DNA from: Pseudomonadota bacterium
GTDB taxonomy: Bacteria; Verrucomicrobiota; Verrucomicrobiia; Limisphaerales; SXTU01
NCBI GenBank assembly: GCA_009924135.1
Contig: RFSE01000002.1
Location: forward strand, 26,005-90,004
Length of the DNA stretch: 64,000 bases
Reading direction: 5' to 3'
The translations under genes were made by a program, and so were the position numbers. Under the pieces are notes generated by a model. The model was not told where the DNA came from and did not search any database. It worked only from the letters and a program-made list of their open reading frames with translations. The first letter of the stretch is position 1; every line of letters starts with the position of its first letter. Below are positions 56,219 through 64,000 of the stretch, piece after piece.

Positions 56219-57667
56219 TTACGCCGTCGCTTTTGCGGCGGCGAGGTCGTTGCGGCGGTCGGCCATGCTCTTGAAGAACTCGTAGCCTTCGCGGACGCGG
56301 CGGACGCAGACGTCCTTGTCCTCCAGCATCGTCTGAATGATGCGCAGGACGGGCTTGGTCCGCAGGTAGTAGCGGTGGTAGAAGCGCTCGACGCTCTCGA
56401 AGATTTCCTCCTTCGTACAGCCGGGATACGCCAGCGTGCTCTGCTGGAGGCCGTCGTCTTCCACGAGGTCGGTCTTGTCCTTTTTCACGAACCAGCCGTT
56501 GAGCTTGGCCTGTTCGTAGAGTTCGGTGCCGGGATACGGTGCGGCGAGGGAGACTTGCAGGCTGAAGACATCGAGTTCCTCCGCGAACCGGATGGTCTGC
56601 TCGATGGTTTCGCGCGTCTCGACGGGCAGGCCGAGGATGAAGGTGCCGTGAATCACCACGCCCGCCTTGTGGCAGTCCTTGGTGAAGCGGCGCATCTCGT
56701 CGGTGGTGACGCCCTTCTTGATGCGCGTGAGGGTGTCGTCGTTGCCGCTCTCGTAGCCGACGAGGAAGAGGCGGAGGCCGTTGTCCTTGAAGCTCTTGAT
56801 GGTGTCGTAATCGAGGTTCGCGCGGCTGTTGCAGGACCAGTCCACGCTGAGCGGGCCGAGCTTCTTCGCGATCTCGCGGGCGCGCGGGAGGTTGGCGGTA
56901 AAGGTGTCGTCATCGAAGAAGAACTCCCGGACCTGCGGGAAGACCTTCTTCATGTAGGCCATCTCGTCCGCGACGTTTTGCGCGCTGCGGACGCGGTATT
57001 TGTGCCCGCCGATGGTCTGCGGCCAGAGGCAGAAGGTGCACTGCGCCGGGCAGCCCCGGCCCGTGTACATGCTGACGTAGGGATGCTGGAGGTAGCCGAT
57101 GAAATACTTCTCGATGTCGAGGTCGCGCTGGTACACGTCGGCCACCCACGGGAGGGTGTCCATGTCGGCGATCATCTCGCGTTCGGGGTTGTGTTTGATT
57201 TTGCCTTCGTCGTCCCGGTAGGAGAGGCCCTTGATGCTGGCGAGGTCGCGGCCTTCGGCGACTTCCTTGCAGGTGAAGTCGAACTCCTTGCGCCCGACCC
57301 AGTCAATGGCCCACGAGGCCTTGAGCGTCTCGGCGGGCAGGACCATCGCGTGCGCGCCGACGAAACCGATCTTCGTGGCGGGCTTCTGCTGCTTGATGGC
57401 CTCGGCGACGCGGCAGTCGTTCTTCAGCGAGGGCGTGGAAGTGTTGATGATGACATGGTCGTAGCCCTTGGCGATGCGCAGGCATTCCTCGACGCCGATG
57501 TTGTGGGGCGGGCAGTCGAGCAGCCGCGAGCCGGGCACGAGGGCGGCGGGCTGGGCGAGCCAGGTGGGATACCAGTAGCTGGTGACCTCGCGCCGGGCCT
57601 GGTAGCGCGCGCCGGCACCACCGTCAAAGCCGTCGAAGGAGGGCGGGGAGAGGAAGAGGGTGCTCAT
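56219..57667 (-). CDS. hpnJ: Hopanoid biosynthesis B12-binding radical SAM protein HpnJ
   Basis: MSTLFLSPPSFDGFDGGAGARYQARREVTSYWYPTWLAQPAALVPGSRLLDCPPHNI; CPAQCTFCLWPQTIGGHKYRVRS radical SAM CxxxCxxC. Confidence 0.93.
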   Translation of the reverse strand: MSTLFLSPPSFDGFDGGAGARYQARREVTSYWYPTWLAQPAALVPGSRLLDCPPHNIGVEECLRIAKGYDHVIINTSTPSLKNDCRVAEAIKQQKPATKIGFVGAHAMVLPAETLKASWAIDWVGRKEFDFTCKEVAEGRDLASIKGLSYRDDEGKIKHNPEREMIADMDTLPWVADVYQRDLDIEKYFIGYLQHPYVSMYTGRGCPAQCTFCLWPQTIGGHKYRVRSAQNVADEMAYMKKVFPQVREFFFDDDTFTANLPRAREIAKKLGPLSVDWSCNSRANLDYDTIKSFKDNGLRLFLVGYESGNDDTLTRIKKGVTTDEMRRFTKDCHKAGVVIHGTFILGLPVETRETIEQTIRFAEELDVFSLQVSLAAPYPGTELYEQAKLNGWFVKKDKTDLVEDDGLQQSTLAYPGCTKEEIFESVERFYHRYYLRTKPVLRIIQTMLEDKDVCVRRVREGYEFFKSMADRRNDLAAAKATA

Positions 57668-57675
57668 TGGGAAGG

Positions 57676-57710
57676 AGTCAGGAGTCGGAAGTCAGAAGTT
57701 AGAAGTCAAT
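57676..57710. repeat. Heptamer repeat AGTNNNN x5 upstream of hpnJ
   Basis: agtcagg agtcgga agtcaga agttaga agtcaat. Confidence 0.88.
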
Positions 57711-57732
57711 TGGCGGATGGCGCGGGGAAGAA

Positions 57733-58128
57733 CTACGGGAGGCTTCGCTGAATGAGTTCGATCAGCAGTCCCACATCACGCCGATGCGTGTCGTAATCGG
57801 CTCCCAAGTCGGTCCAATCGCCACCCGGATAATGCTGAGCGAAAAACTCCTGCGTCAGATCGTCGGACACGGTTCGAAACTGCATGAATGCCGGGCCATA
57901 AACAATAGCTTCCTTTAGCAAGTGGACCAAATCGTGAGTTTTCTGAAGCTTCCAGCCACGTGCGATCAGATAGCCCATGAGGTATCGCTCGGCCGCCTCT
58001 TGTAGTAATTCGAGCCCGGATGGGGTGGTGCCTTCCATGGACCAGAGAACATCAGCTGCTCTCAATCGGTCCCCGGCAAGGTAAAACCAGTCCGCCGGAT
58101 CCGCTTCGGAGGACTGTTTACGCTGCAT
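57733..58128 (-). CDS. HEPN-domain protein (toxin of HEPN/MNT pair)
   Basis: DWFYLAGDRLRAADVLW...LELLQEAAERYLMGYLIARGWKLQKTHDLVHLL. Confidence 0.82.
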   Translation of the reverse strand: MQRKQSSEADPADWFYLAGDRLRAADVLWSMEGTTPSGLELLQEAAERYLMGYLIARGWKLQKTHDLVHLLKEAIVYGPAFMQFRTVSDDLTQEFFAQHYPGGDWTDLGADYDTHRRDVGLLIELIQRSLP

Positions 58129-58549
58129 AAACTTCCAGCCCTTTGCCGATGATTTCTTCGTAAAAAGGACTATGCGCCGCAACCCGTTCAGCGATCCGGG
58201 CGGAGGTCTTGGCCAGAATTGTGAAGGCCGGGCGATCCGCTGGCACATCCCAGAGCGAATGCAAAATCTCCTTTGTGCCCCGGTTCTCCGAGGGCATGTC
58301 ATCCCGGACCACGAGGATGTCCACGTCGCTGTCCCAGCGCGGTTCACCGTAAATCTGGCTGCCGAAGATGATGATCTTCCGGGGATGAAACCGCTCGACG
58401 ATATGGCTCAAGTACGGCTCCACGCGATGCGCGATGCGATGCACCGGATAGCGCGGGTCGTGCAAGGCCGGGAAACGCGTCCCCGCCGGGGCCGACGGGA
58501 CGACTGCCGGGCGCACTTCGTTGGTGGCATCGGCGTCCATCGCGCGCAC
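58118..58549 (-). CDS. Minimal nucleotidyltransferase (MNT) antitoxin
   Basis: RKIIIFGSQIYGEPRWDSDVDILVV is a GS...DxD nucleotidyltransferase motif; overlaps the HEPN start. Confidence 0.85.
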   Translation of the reverse strand: MRAMDADATNEVRPAVVPSAPAGTRFPALHDPRYPVHRIAHRVEPYLSHIVERFHPRKIIIFGSQIYGEPRWDSDVDILVVRDDMPSENRGTKEILHSLWDVPADRPAFTILAKTSARIAERVAAHSPFYEEIIGKGLEVYAA

Positions 58550-58557
58550 AGAAGTGA

Positions 58558-60000
58558 CTACTCCGTCTTCGACGTGACCGAGCCGTTGGCCTTGATCTTG
58601 GCCAGCAGGTCGTCGCGCTGGGAAGTGTCACCGGAGCCGCAGCCGCCACCGGCGGCCGGGGTGGCGTGGGTGTGTTCCTCTTCCTTGCGGGAGAAGGCAC
58701 CACGGGCGCTGGCAGCGGGATTGATCGCGGCCTTGGCCTCGGCGAGGTGCCCCTTGCCGATGGTCACGCCGTTGTAGGCGCGCTTCTCCAGCTCCGGGGT
58801 CGCGGCGAAAGGCTTGGGCCGGGCGCCGAAGTTGTACTTCATGTTGATCCAGCTATCGCGCGGCTTGTCGCTGAGCGCGCCGCTCGGATCGTAGCCGCAG
58901 TGGACCATGCAGTGCTCGCAACGCGGGTCGCGTGCCACGCCGTCCACCACGCCGTACTTCTCCCAGACCACCTTGCCGAGCATCTCGGCGTAGGTCGGAT
59001 AATGACCGTCGGTCATCAGGTAGCACGGCGCTTTCCAGCCCTTGACGTTGTAGGTCGGGATGGCCCACGCGGTGCAGGTCAGCTCGCGCTTGCCGGCGAG
59101 GAACTCCTGATACACCGGCGTGCCGAAGATGGTGAAGAGCTGGCCCCATTCCTCGATCTTGGCGAACTTCTTCCGCGTCATGTCGCGGGTGAGGAAGAAC
59201 TCCTTGGGATCGCGGCCGAGGCGCTTGACCATGTCCTTCTTGGCGGCGTCGTAATCGTAGCCGGGCGAAATCGTGTGGCCGTCCACGTCGAGGGAGCTGA
59301 GGAACTTGAACATGTCCTCCAGCTCCTGCACGTCGGTTTCCTTGTAAACGGTCGTATTCGTCGCGGTCTGATACCCGAGAATCTTGGCCATCTTGATGGC
59401 GGCGACGCATTCCTTGAAGACGCCCTCGCGCTCGACGATGAGGTCGTGGGTGAATTCCAGGCCGTCCACGTGGACGTTCCAATACATCCACTTGCTGGGC
59501 TTGATGACCACCTTGGCCTTGGCGGCGGCATCGGCATGGCGGATGGCTTCGGCTTCCTTCTCGGTGATGAGCTTGGCGTCCAGCAGCTTCTGCATGCGCT
59601 TTTCGTGCACGGGATTCGCCGCGTCGTAAACAGTGGCAAAGTACTCGCGCATCTTTTTCCGCATGAAGACGCCGTTGGTGCAGATGTAAATGATGCGGCC
59701 CTGCTCGCGCAGCCCGGCCACCAGCTCCTCGATCTTCGGGTAGATCAACGGCTCACCGCCGCAGATGGAGACCATCGGTGCGTCGCAATCCTGCGCAGCC
59801 CCGAGACATTGCTCCAGCGGCACCATGTCCTTGAGCGAGGTGGAATACTCGCGGATGCGCCCGCACCCGGTGCACGTGAGGTTGCACGTGTGCAACGGCT
59901 CCAACTGGAGGACCATGGCGAACTTGGGAGCCCGCTTGATCATCTTGTGTTTGACGATGTGGCTGGCGATCTTGACCGTCAGCGCGAGTGGGAAGCGCAT
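58558..60000 (-). CDS. hpnH: Hopanoid biosynthesis radical SAM protein HpnH, extended
   Basis: MRFPLALTVKIASHIVKHKMIKRAPKFAMVLQLEPLHTCNLTCTGCGRIREYSTSLKDMVPLEQCLGAAQDCDAPMVSICGGEPLIYP; C-terminal CEHCMVHCGYDPSGAL. Confidence 0.93.
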   Translation of the reverse strand: MRFPLALTVKIASHIVKHKMIKRAPKFAMVLQLEPLHTCNLTCTGCGRIREYSTSLKDMVPLEQCLGAAQDCDAPMVSICGGEPLIYPKIEELVAGLREQGRIIYICTNGVFMRKKMREYFATVYDAANPVHEKRMQKLLDAKLITEKEAEAIRHADAAAKAKVVIKPSKWMYWNVHVDGLEFTHDLIVEREGVFKECVAAIKMAKILGYQTATNTTVYKETDVQELEDMFKFLSSLDVDGHTISPGYDYDAAKKDMVKRLGRDPKEFFLTRDMTRKKFAKIEEWGQLFTIFGTPVYQEFLAGKRELTCTAWAIPTYNVKGWKAPCYLMTDGHYPTYAEMLGKVVWEKYGVVDGVARDPRCEHCMVHCGYDPSGALSDKPRDSWINMKYNFGARPKPFAATPELEKRAYNGVTIGKGHLAEAKAAINPAASARGAFSRKEEEHTHATPAAGGGCGSGDTSQRDDLLAKIKANGSVTSKTE

Positions 60001-60004
60001 GGGA

Positions 60005-60220
60005 TTATTGGACTGAGGCGACCTGTGAGACCTTCAGCTGGCCCGGAATCGCCCCGTCCGCAGGGACAGGCGGGGCGGTCTGGAGCAGCTTCGGAACGCC
60101 CGGCAACAGGAACGTGGCGGGCGATACCGACTGCGAAGTACGGAAACCGCCGCAGCCAGCCGTCCCGATGACCAGCATCGGGAGGATTGCCAACAGCGAC
60201 CGTTTCCAACTAAAACGCAT
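60005..60220 (-). CDS. Small lipoprotein
   Basis: MRFSWKRSLLAILPMLVIGTAGCGGFRTSQSVSPATFLLPG; lipobox GTAGC. Confidence 0.6.
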   Translation of the reverse strand: MRFSWKRSLLAILPMLVIGTAGCGGFRTSQSVSPATFLLPGVPKLLQTAPPVPADGAIPGQLKVSQVASVQ

Positions 60221-60231
60221 TGCAGCAATAT

Positions 60232-61050
60232 ATGGCGCAAGTCCTCCGAATCGCAACGCCTATTTCCGCCCTCGCCGGCGGACTGGCCGTGCTGCTGTTG
60301 GGCCTCGCGTACGGGGCTCGCGCGGCGACGCCGCCCCCCGCCAAGCCACCGGGGGACATTCCGCTGGCCTCGTTCTCCCCCAAGTTTGCCGAATCGGCCG
60401 AGCGCCAGCTCGTCGCCGCCCGGAAGAAGTATCAGGCTGACACCAACGTCGTGACCGCCGCCTGGGAGCTGGGCAAGGCCTGCTTCTGGCGGGGCGAGTT
60501 TGCCGCCTCGGACGAGGAACGCGCCCGGCTGGCCAACGAAGGCATCGCCGTTTGCCGCCCCTTGGTCATCAGTGCCCCAGCCCTGCCCGAGGGCCACTAT
60601 TACCTCGCCATGAACCTCGGCCAGCTCGCCCGGACCAAGTGGCTCGACGCCCTGGGCATCGTCAAGGAACTGGAGCGCAACCTCGAACTCGCCGATGGCA
60701 TGGCACCCCGGCTGGATTACGCCGGCCCGGCCCGCTGTCTCGGCCAGCTCTACCGCGACGCCCCCGGCTGGCCCATCAGCGTGGGTAATCGTACCAAAGC
60801 CCGCAAACACCTGCTACGCGCCCTCGAACTGTCCCCGGAATTCCCCGAGAACCGCCTCAACCTCATCGAGACCTGGATCGAGTGGAAGGAGAAGAAGCTC
60901 CTGCAACCCGAACTCGACGCCCTGGCCGAATTGCTGCCCAAGGCCCGCAAACAATTCACCGGCGAGGAATGGGCCGCCTACTGGGACGACTGGGACCGGC
61001 GCTGGAAAGAGGTGCAAGCCCAGTCCGCTGAATTGTTGCGGAAGAAGTAG
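60232..61050 (+). CDS. TPR-like periplasmic protein
   Basis: Signal peptide then helical repeats ...ANEGIAVCRPLVISAPALPEGHYYLAMNLGQLARTKWLDALGIVKELERNLE...KARKHLLRALELSPEFPENRLNLIE. Confidence 0.65.
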   Translation: MAQVLRIATPISALAGGLAVLLLGLAYGARAATPPPAKPPGDIPLASFSPKFAESAERQLVAARKKYQADTNVVTAAWELGKACFWRGEFAASDEERARLANEGIAVCRPLVISAPALPEGHYYLAMNLGQLARTKWLDALGIVKELERNLELADGMAPRLDYAGPARCLGQLYRDAPGWPISVGNRTKARKHLLRALELSPEFPENRLNLIETWIEWKEKKLLQPELDALAELLPKARKQFTGEEWAAYWDDWDRRWKEVQAQSAELLRKK

Positions 61051-61166
61051 CGTGTCGTGGGGCGGAAGCTGCGATTAAGAGTTAGGATTCATCGCTTATC
61101 CCCCATCCAACGGCAGAAGCCAGGCCGTCGCCGCAGCCTGGCTCCTCGCACTTCACCCGGCCACAC

Positions 61167-62387
61167 TCAGAGCGAGTGCAGGAATTCGAGTAGTTGCTGT
61201 TTCTGCGCCGGCGTCAGTTGCAGGTAGCGGCCCTTGGCGACGGCGGCCTCGCCGTCGTGGGCGCGGATGGCCTGATCCACCGTTTCAGCCCGGCCGTCGT
61301 GCAGGAAGAACGGGTTGCCCCGCAGGCCCCACAGCGGCGGGGTCTTCATCTCCCGCGGGCCGGCGGCGGACTGCGCGATGCCATCACCGAGCGTGCCCAT
61401 GTCGTGCAACAGCAGGTCCGAATAGAGCGGCACGGTCTTGTTGTTGAGCGCGGCCACCGGACTGGTGCCGGTGGTAAACGACGGCGTGTGACAAACCGCG
61501 CAGCCCGCCTGCGAGAACAAGGTCTGGCCCGCCTGCGCCGCCGCCGTCAAAGCCAGCGCGGGCGGCGCGCCCAGCAACCGCATGAAGTCCGCCACGCGAT
61601 CCACGTCCCCCTTGCCGGTCGCATCGACCACGTCTTCCGGGTCCGCCACCGTGTCAAAGAGGTGCAGCACATTCGTGTTGCCGTTGGGCGCGATGTCATG
61701 CGGGAAGAACCGGCTCGTGATGCCCATTTCGTTCAGGTACGCATCCGCCGCGAACGAGAGCAGCGTGGCATGCTGCGCCTTCCAGCCAAACCGGCCCACG
61801 CGGGGCTGGCCGCTGGCCACATCCGTGATGGTGGCGATCTTGCCCTTCACCCCGTCCGGCTTGGCAAGCTGCGCATTCTGCCGGATGACGCTGTCCGGGA
61901 TGGCTTCGATCAACCCGAGCCCGAACAACGGCGTGGTGCGCCGGTGCGCGATGACGTTGGCCTCGGGCGGGATCACTTCACGCACGGCCGGATTGATCGA
62001 GAACTGATGGAGCAGCGTCCCGCCCTTTGCCGTGAGCGGATCGAACACCCCGTTCACGCTGCGGCCGTACCGCGTCACCGTGATCCGGCTGCTGCCCCCC
62101 ACGGCGGGCTCGTGGTGACACGCCACGCACGAGACATTGTTGAACACCGGCCCCAGCCCGCTGGCGATCGTCTCGGGCTGCACGAAATCGTTGCGTCCGT
62201 CCACGAACACCTGCAACTCGGTCAGCGACAGCCCCGGCAGCGGATCGCCGAACTGCGGCACGAGCGGCGGCGGCGGCGGCGGGCCGCCGCGCCGGGGGGC
62301 AGGAAGCTGGGCGGAGGCCGGGAGGCTGCTGGCAACCAGCAACGCGACAGCGAGGGAACGGGCCACGAATAGGAGCGGGTGTTTCAT
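61167..62387 (-). CDS. Di-haem oxidoreductase family protein (c-type cytochrome)
   Basis: CVACHHEPAVGGSSRITVTRYG and CAVCHTPSFTTG haem motifs; LHDMGTLGDGIAQSAAGPREMKTPPLWGLRGNPFFLHDGRAETVDQAI. Confidence 0.92.
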   Translation of the reverse strand: MKHPLLFVARSLAVALLVASSLPASAQLPAPRRGGPPPPPPLVPQFGDPLPGLSLTELQVFVDGRNDFVQPETIASGLGPVFNNVSCVACHHEPAVGGSSRITVTRYGRSVNGVFDPLTAKGGTLLHQFSINPAVREVIPPEANVIAHRRTTPLFGLGLIEAIPDSVIRQNAQLAKPDGVKGKIATITDVASGQPRVGRFGWKAQHATLLSFAADAYLNEMGITSRFFPHDIAPNGNTNVLHLFDTVADPEDVVDATGKGDVDRVADFMRLLGAPPALALTAAAQAGQTLFSQAGCAVCHTPSFTTGTSPVAALNNKTVPLYSDLLLHDMGTLGDGIAQSAAGPREMKTPPLWGLRGNPFFLHDGRAETVDQAIRAHDGEAAVAKGRYLQLTPAQKQQLLEFLHSL

Positions 62388-62656
62388 AACAGACGGAGGT
62401 TTTGTGTTTGTTGATGGACCGACTTTCATTGCCGTGAACTTGGCAGCTGTTTGTTAAGGAATGATTTAGGAAACAGAAAAACTGCTTACCTACAGTAAAA
62501 ACCTGAATGCTCTGCAATTACCTTGGAAAACAGGGCAACGAACCACCTCTGCCGCGGGAGCACCGTTCTGGGGAAAAGCATCCTTCACCGCCTCCAACGC
62601 GTGGACTCATGCCGGACACCTTGCCGGCCAACTGACCCTTGATTCCGGAAGCGAAG

Positions 62657-62732
62657 AACCACGGATAAACACCGATGAACACCGATGAAAACGATGGCTA
62701 ATTCGCCTTTCCCATCCGTGTTCATCCGTGGT
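62657..62732. repeat. Imperfect inverted repeat (CCACGGATNAACACCGATG family)
   Basis: aaccacggataaacaccgatgaacaccgatg (62657-62687) versus catccgtgttcatccgtggt (62713-62732). Confidence 0.85.
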
Positions 62733-62889
62733 CGAACCGAGATTTTGCAGTTTGAAAGGAAATTGTTCCGCCTCGGTACCTGTGACTGGCAGGAACGGCT
62801 GGCTCGACGGCGTTCCAGACCATGTTCAGATGCGGGTGAAAACATGGAACCTGCAGGGAGGCCGACGTGAACCTTCAGTAATTTTCGAG

Positions 62890-62979
62890 TGGCGGAAGGG
62901 GAGGGATTCGAACCCCCGGTAGGGTTGCCCCTACTCCTGATTTCGAGTCAGGTGCCTTTAACCACTCAGCCACCCTTCC
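62890..62979 (-). tRNA. tRNA-Ser(CGA), CCA encoded
   Basis: Reverse complement GGAAGGGTGGCTGAGTGGTTAAAGGCACCTGACTCGAAATCAGGAGTAGGGGCAACCCTACCGGGGGTTCGAATCCCTCCCCTTCCGCCA: class II, long variable arm, anticodon loop CTCGAAA. Confidence 0.95.
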
Positions 62980-63057
62980 TGCCGTTCAGCTACAACGACT
63001 TACGTCGCAAATGGAACCTTCAACTTGACCGTTTGATACTGCAATCTGATACTGGTT

Positions 63058-63947
63058 GCGTGAAACACACAGAGCGCAACCCGGCAACGCCTGCCGCGTC
63101 GAAATCGTGGCAGAAGACGCCGTATGCAAACTTGATCCGTTACGTTCCATCTGGCGCGTATTTTGCGAGGATTCGTGTCGGCGGCAAGCTGATTCGCCAA
63201 AGCCTCAAGACCGAAGTGCTTTCCGTCGCCAAGCTCCGCCTCGGTGATTTGGAAAAACAAGAGCGGTCCAGCCTGGAGGCGCAAGCGAAGCTCGGGGAGG
63301 GCAATGCCGCTGTTCGCGAACTGGTGAACCTGTGGCGCGAGCGGATGGAATCGGACCACTCAGTGAAGCCTCGGACCAAGACCTATTACGAGGAGCGCTT
63401 GGCTGCCCTGCTCAAAAGCTGGCCCAGCCTGTCGGCAATGGACGTGCGAAAAGTTAGCGCGCAGGATTGTGAGCAATGGGCCGGGAAGTATGCCAAGCAG
63501 GCCAGCCCATCGAGCTTCAACAACACGATTGGCCTGCTACGTCGGATGTTCGACTTGGCGATTGAACGCGGGCTTCGCTACGGCAACCCGGCAGCAGATT
63601 TGAAACGGGTGCGCGTGAGGGCCAAGGAACTCACCTTGCCGGGACACGATCAATTCATCGCGCTGGTGGCTGAGATTCGCAGCGTGCCGTTTGGTCCGGG
63701 ACTCGCAAGCGCGGACCTCGTCGAGTTTCTCGCCTATGGCGGGTTTCGTAAAGGGGAAGCGTCGCATGTCACCTGGGCTGACTGCGATTTTAAGCGGAGC
63801 GAAATACTAGTGCGGGGTGACGCGGACACCGGTACGAAGAATAGCGAGATGCGCCGTGTACCGATGATTCCCGACATGGTGCGGCTTCTGGAACGTCTGC
63901 GTGCCGCTCGGCCTGAGGATTCCGTCGAGACTGCTGTGATGCTGTAA
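63058..63947 (+). pseudogene. Tyrosine-recombinase integrase, C-terminally truncated
   Basis: SAM-like N-domain plus YGGFRKGEASHVTWADCDF (catalytic Arg) and TGTKNSEMRRVPM; reading stops before any HxxR/GH/Tyr motifs. Start codon uncertain; the ORF-track start lies inside the tRNA. Confidence 0.82.
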
Positions 63948-64000
63948 GCGGCGGTCGAAAAGTGCGGCGGGTGGCGCTCGAAAAGTGAGACACCTTCCGG
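63943..64000. mobile_element. Probable insertion-sequence terminus (IS21-like guess)
   Basis: TGTAAGCGGCGGTCGAAAAGTGCGGCGGGTGGCGCTCGAAAAGTGAGACACC: TG start and two internal (G)CTCGAAAAGTG-type repeats exactly where integrase similarity ends. Confidence 0.5.

Overview
The window is GC-rich and Verrucomicrobia-like; this taxonomic guess comes from gene content only. It is densely coding. Main modules, left to right: (1) an edge-truncated DapA-like aldolase carrying an in-frame heptamer repeat, an MFS transporter with a hydrophilic insert, an orphan DGQHR/DndB-like protein, and ffh. (2) A bicarbonate module: LysR regulator with a candidate T-N11-A operator, lipoprotein beta-carbonic anhydrase, SbtA, SbtB, and an MBL-fold/cNMP-binding protein, with a decayed partial copy of the last gene 3.6 kb upstream. 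(3) A UspA tandem protein, a methyltransferase and an EboE-like protein. (4) An exopolysaccharide export set (OMP, Wzc/BY-kinase, Wza, FHA). (5) A CbiX-like chelatase and ABC transporter genes interrupted by a PhyH gene and a VapBC-like pair. (6) An H-NOX/HNOBA hybrid-kinase phosphorelay operon with several broken frames. (7) Fe-S protein genes split by a toxin-antitoxin island whose insertion left a duplicated gene start. (8) A PQQ-like propeller, nested palindromes and LhgO. (9) A 13.8-kb array of DUF1501/DUF1592/DUF1552 genes plus two copies of an unassigned secreted family. (10) hpnH and hpnJ separated by a HEPN/MNT module. (11) A di-haem oxidoreductase, tRNA-Ser(CGA), and an integrase apparently truncated by an insertion sequence at the right edge. 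Intergenic DNA repeatedly contains 7-bp-period tandem repeats and long imperfect inverted repeats. All functional calls are from reading motifs by eye; no database search was run.
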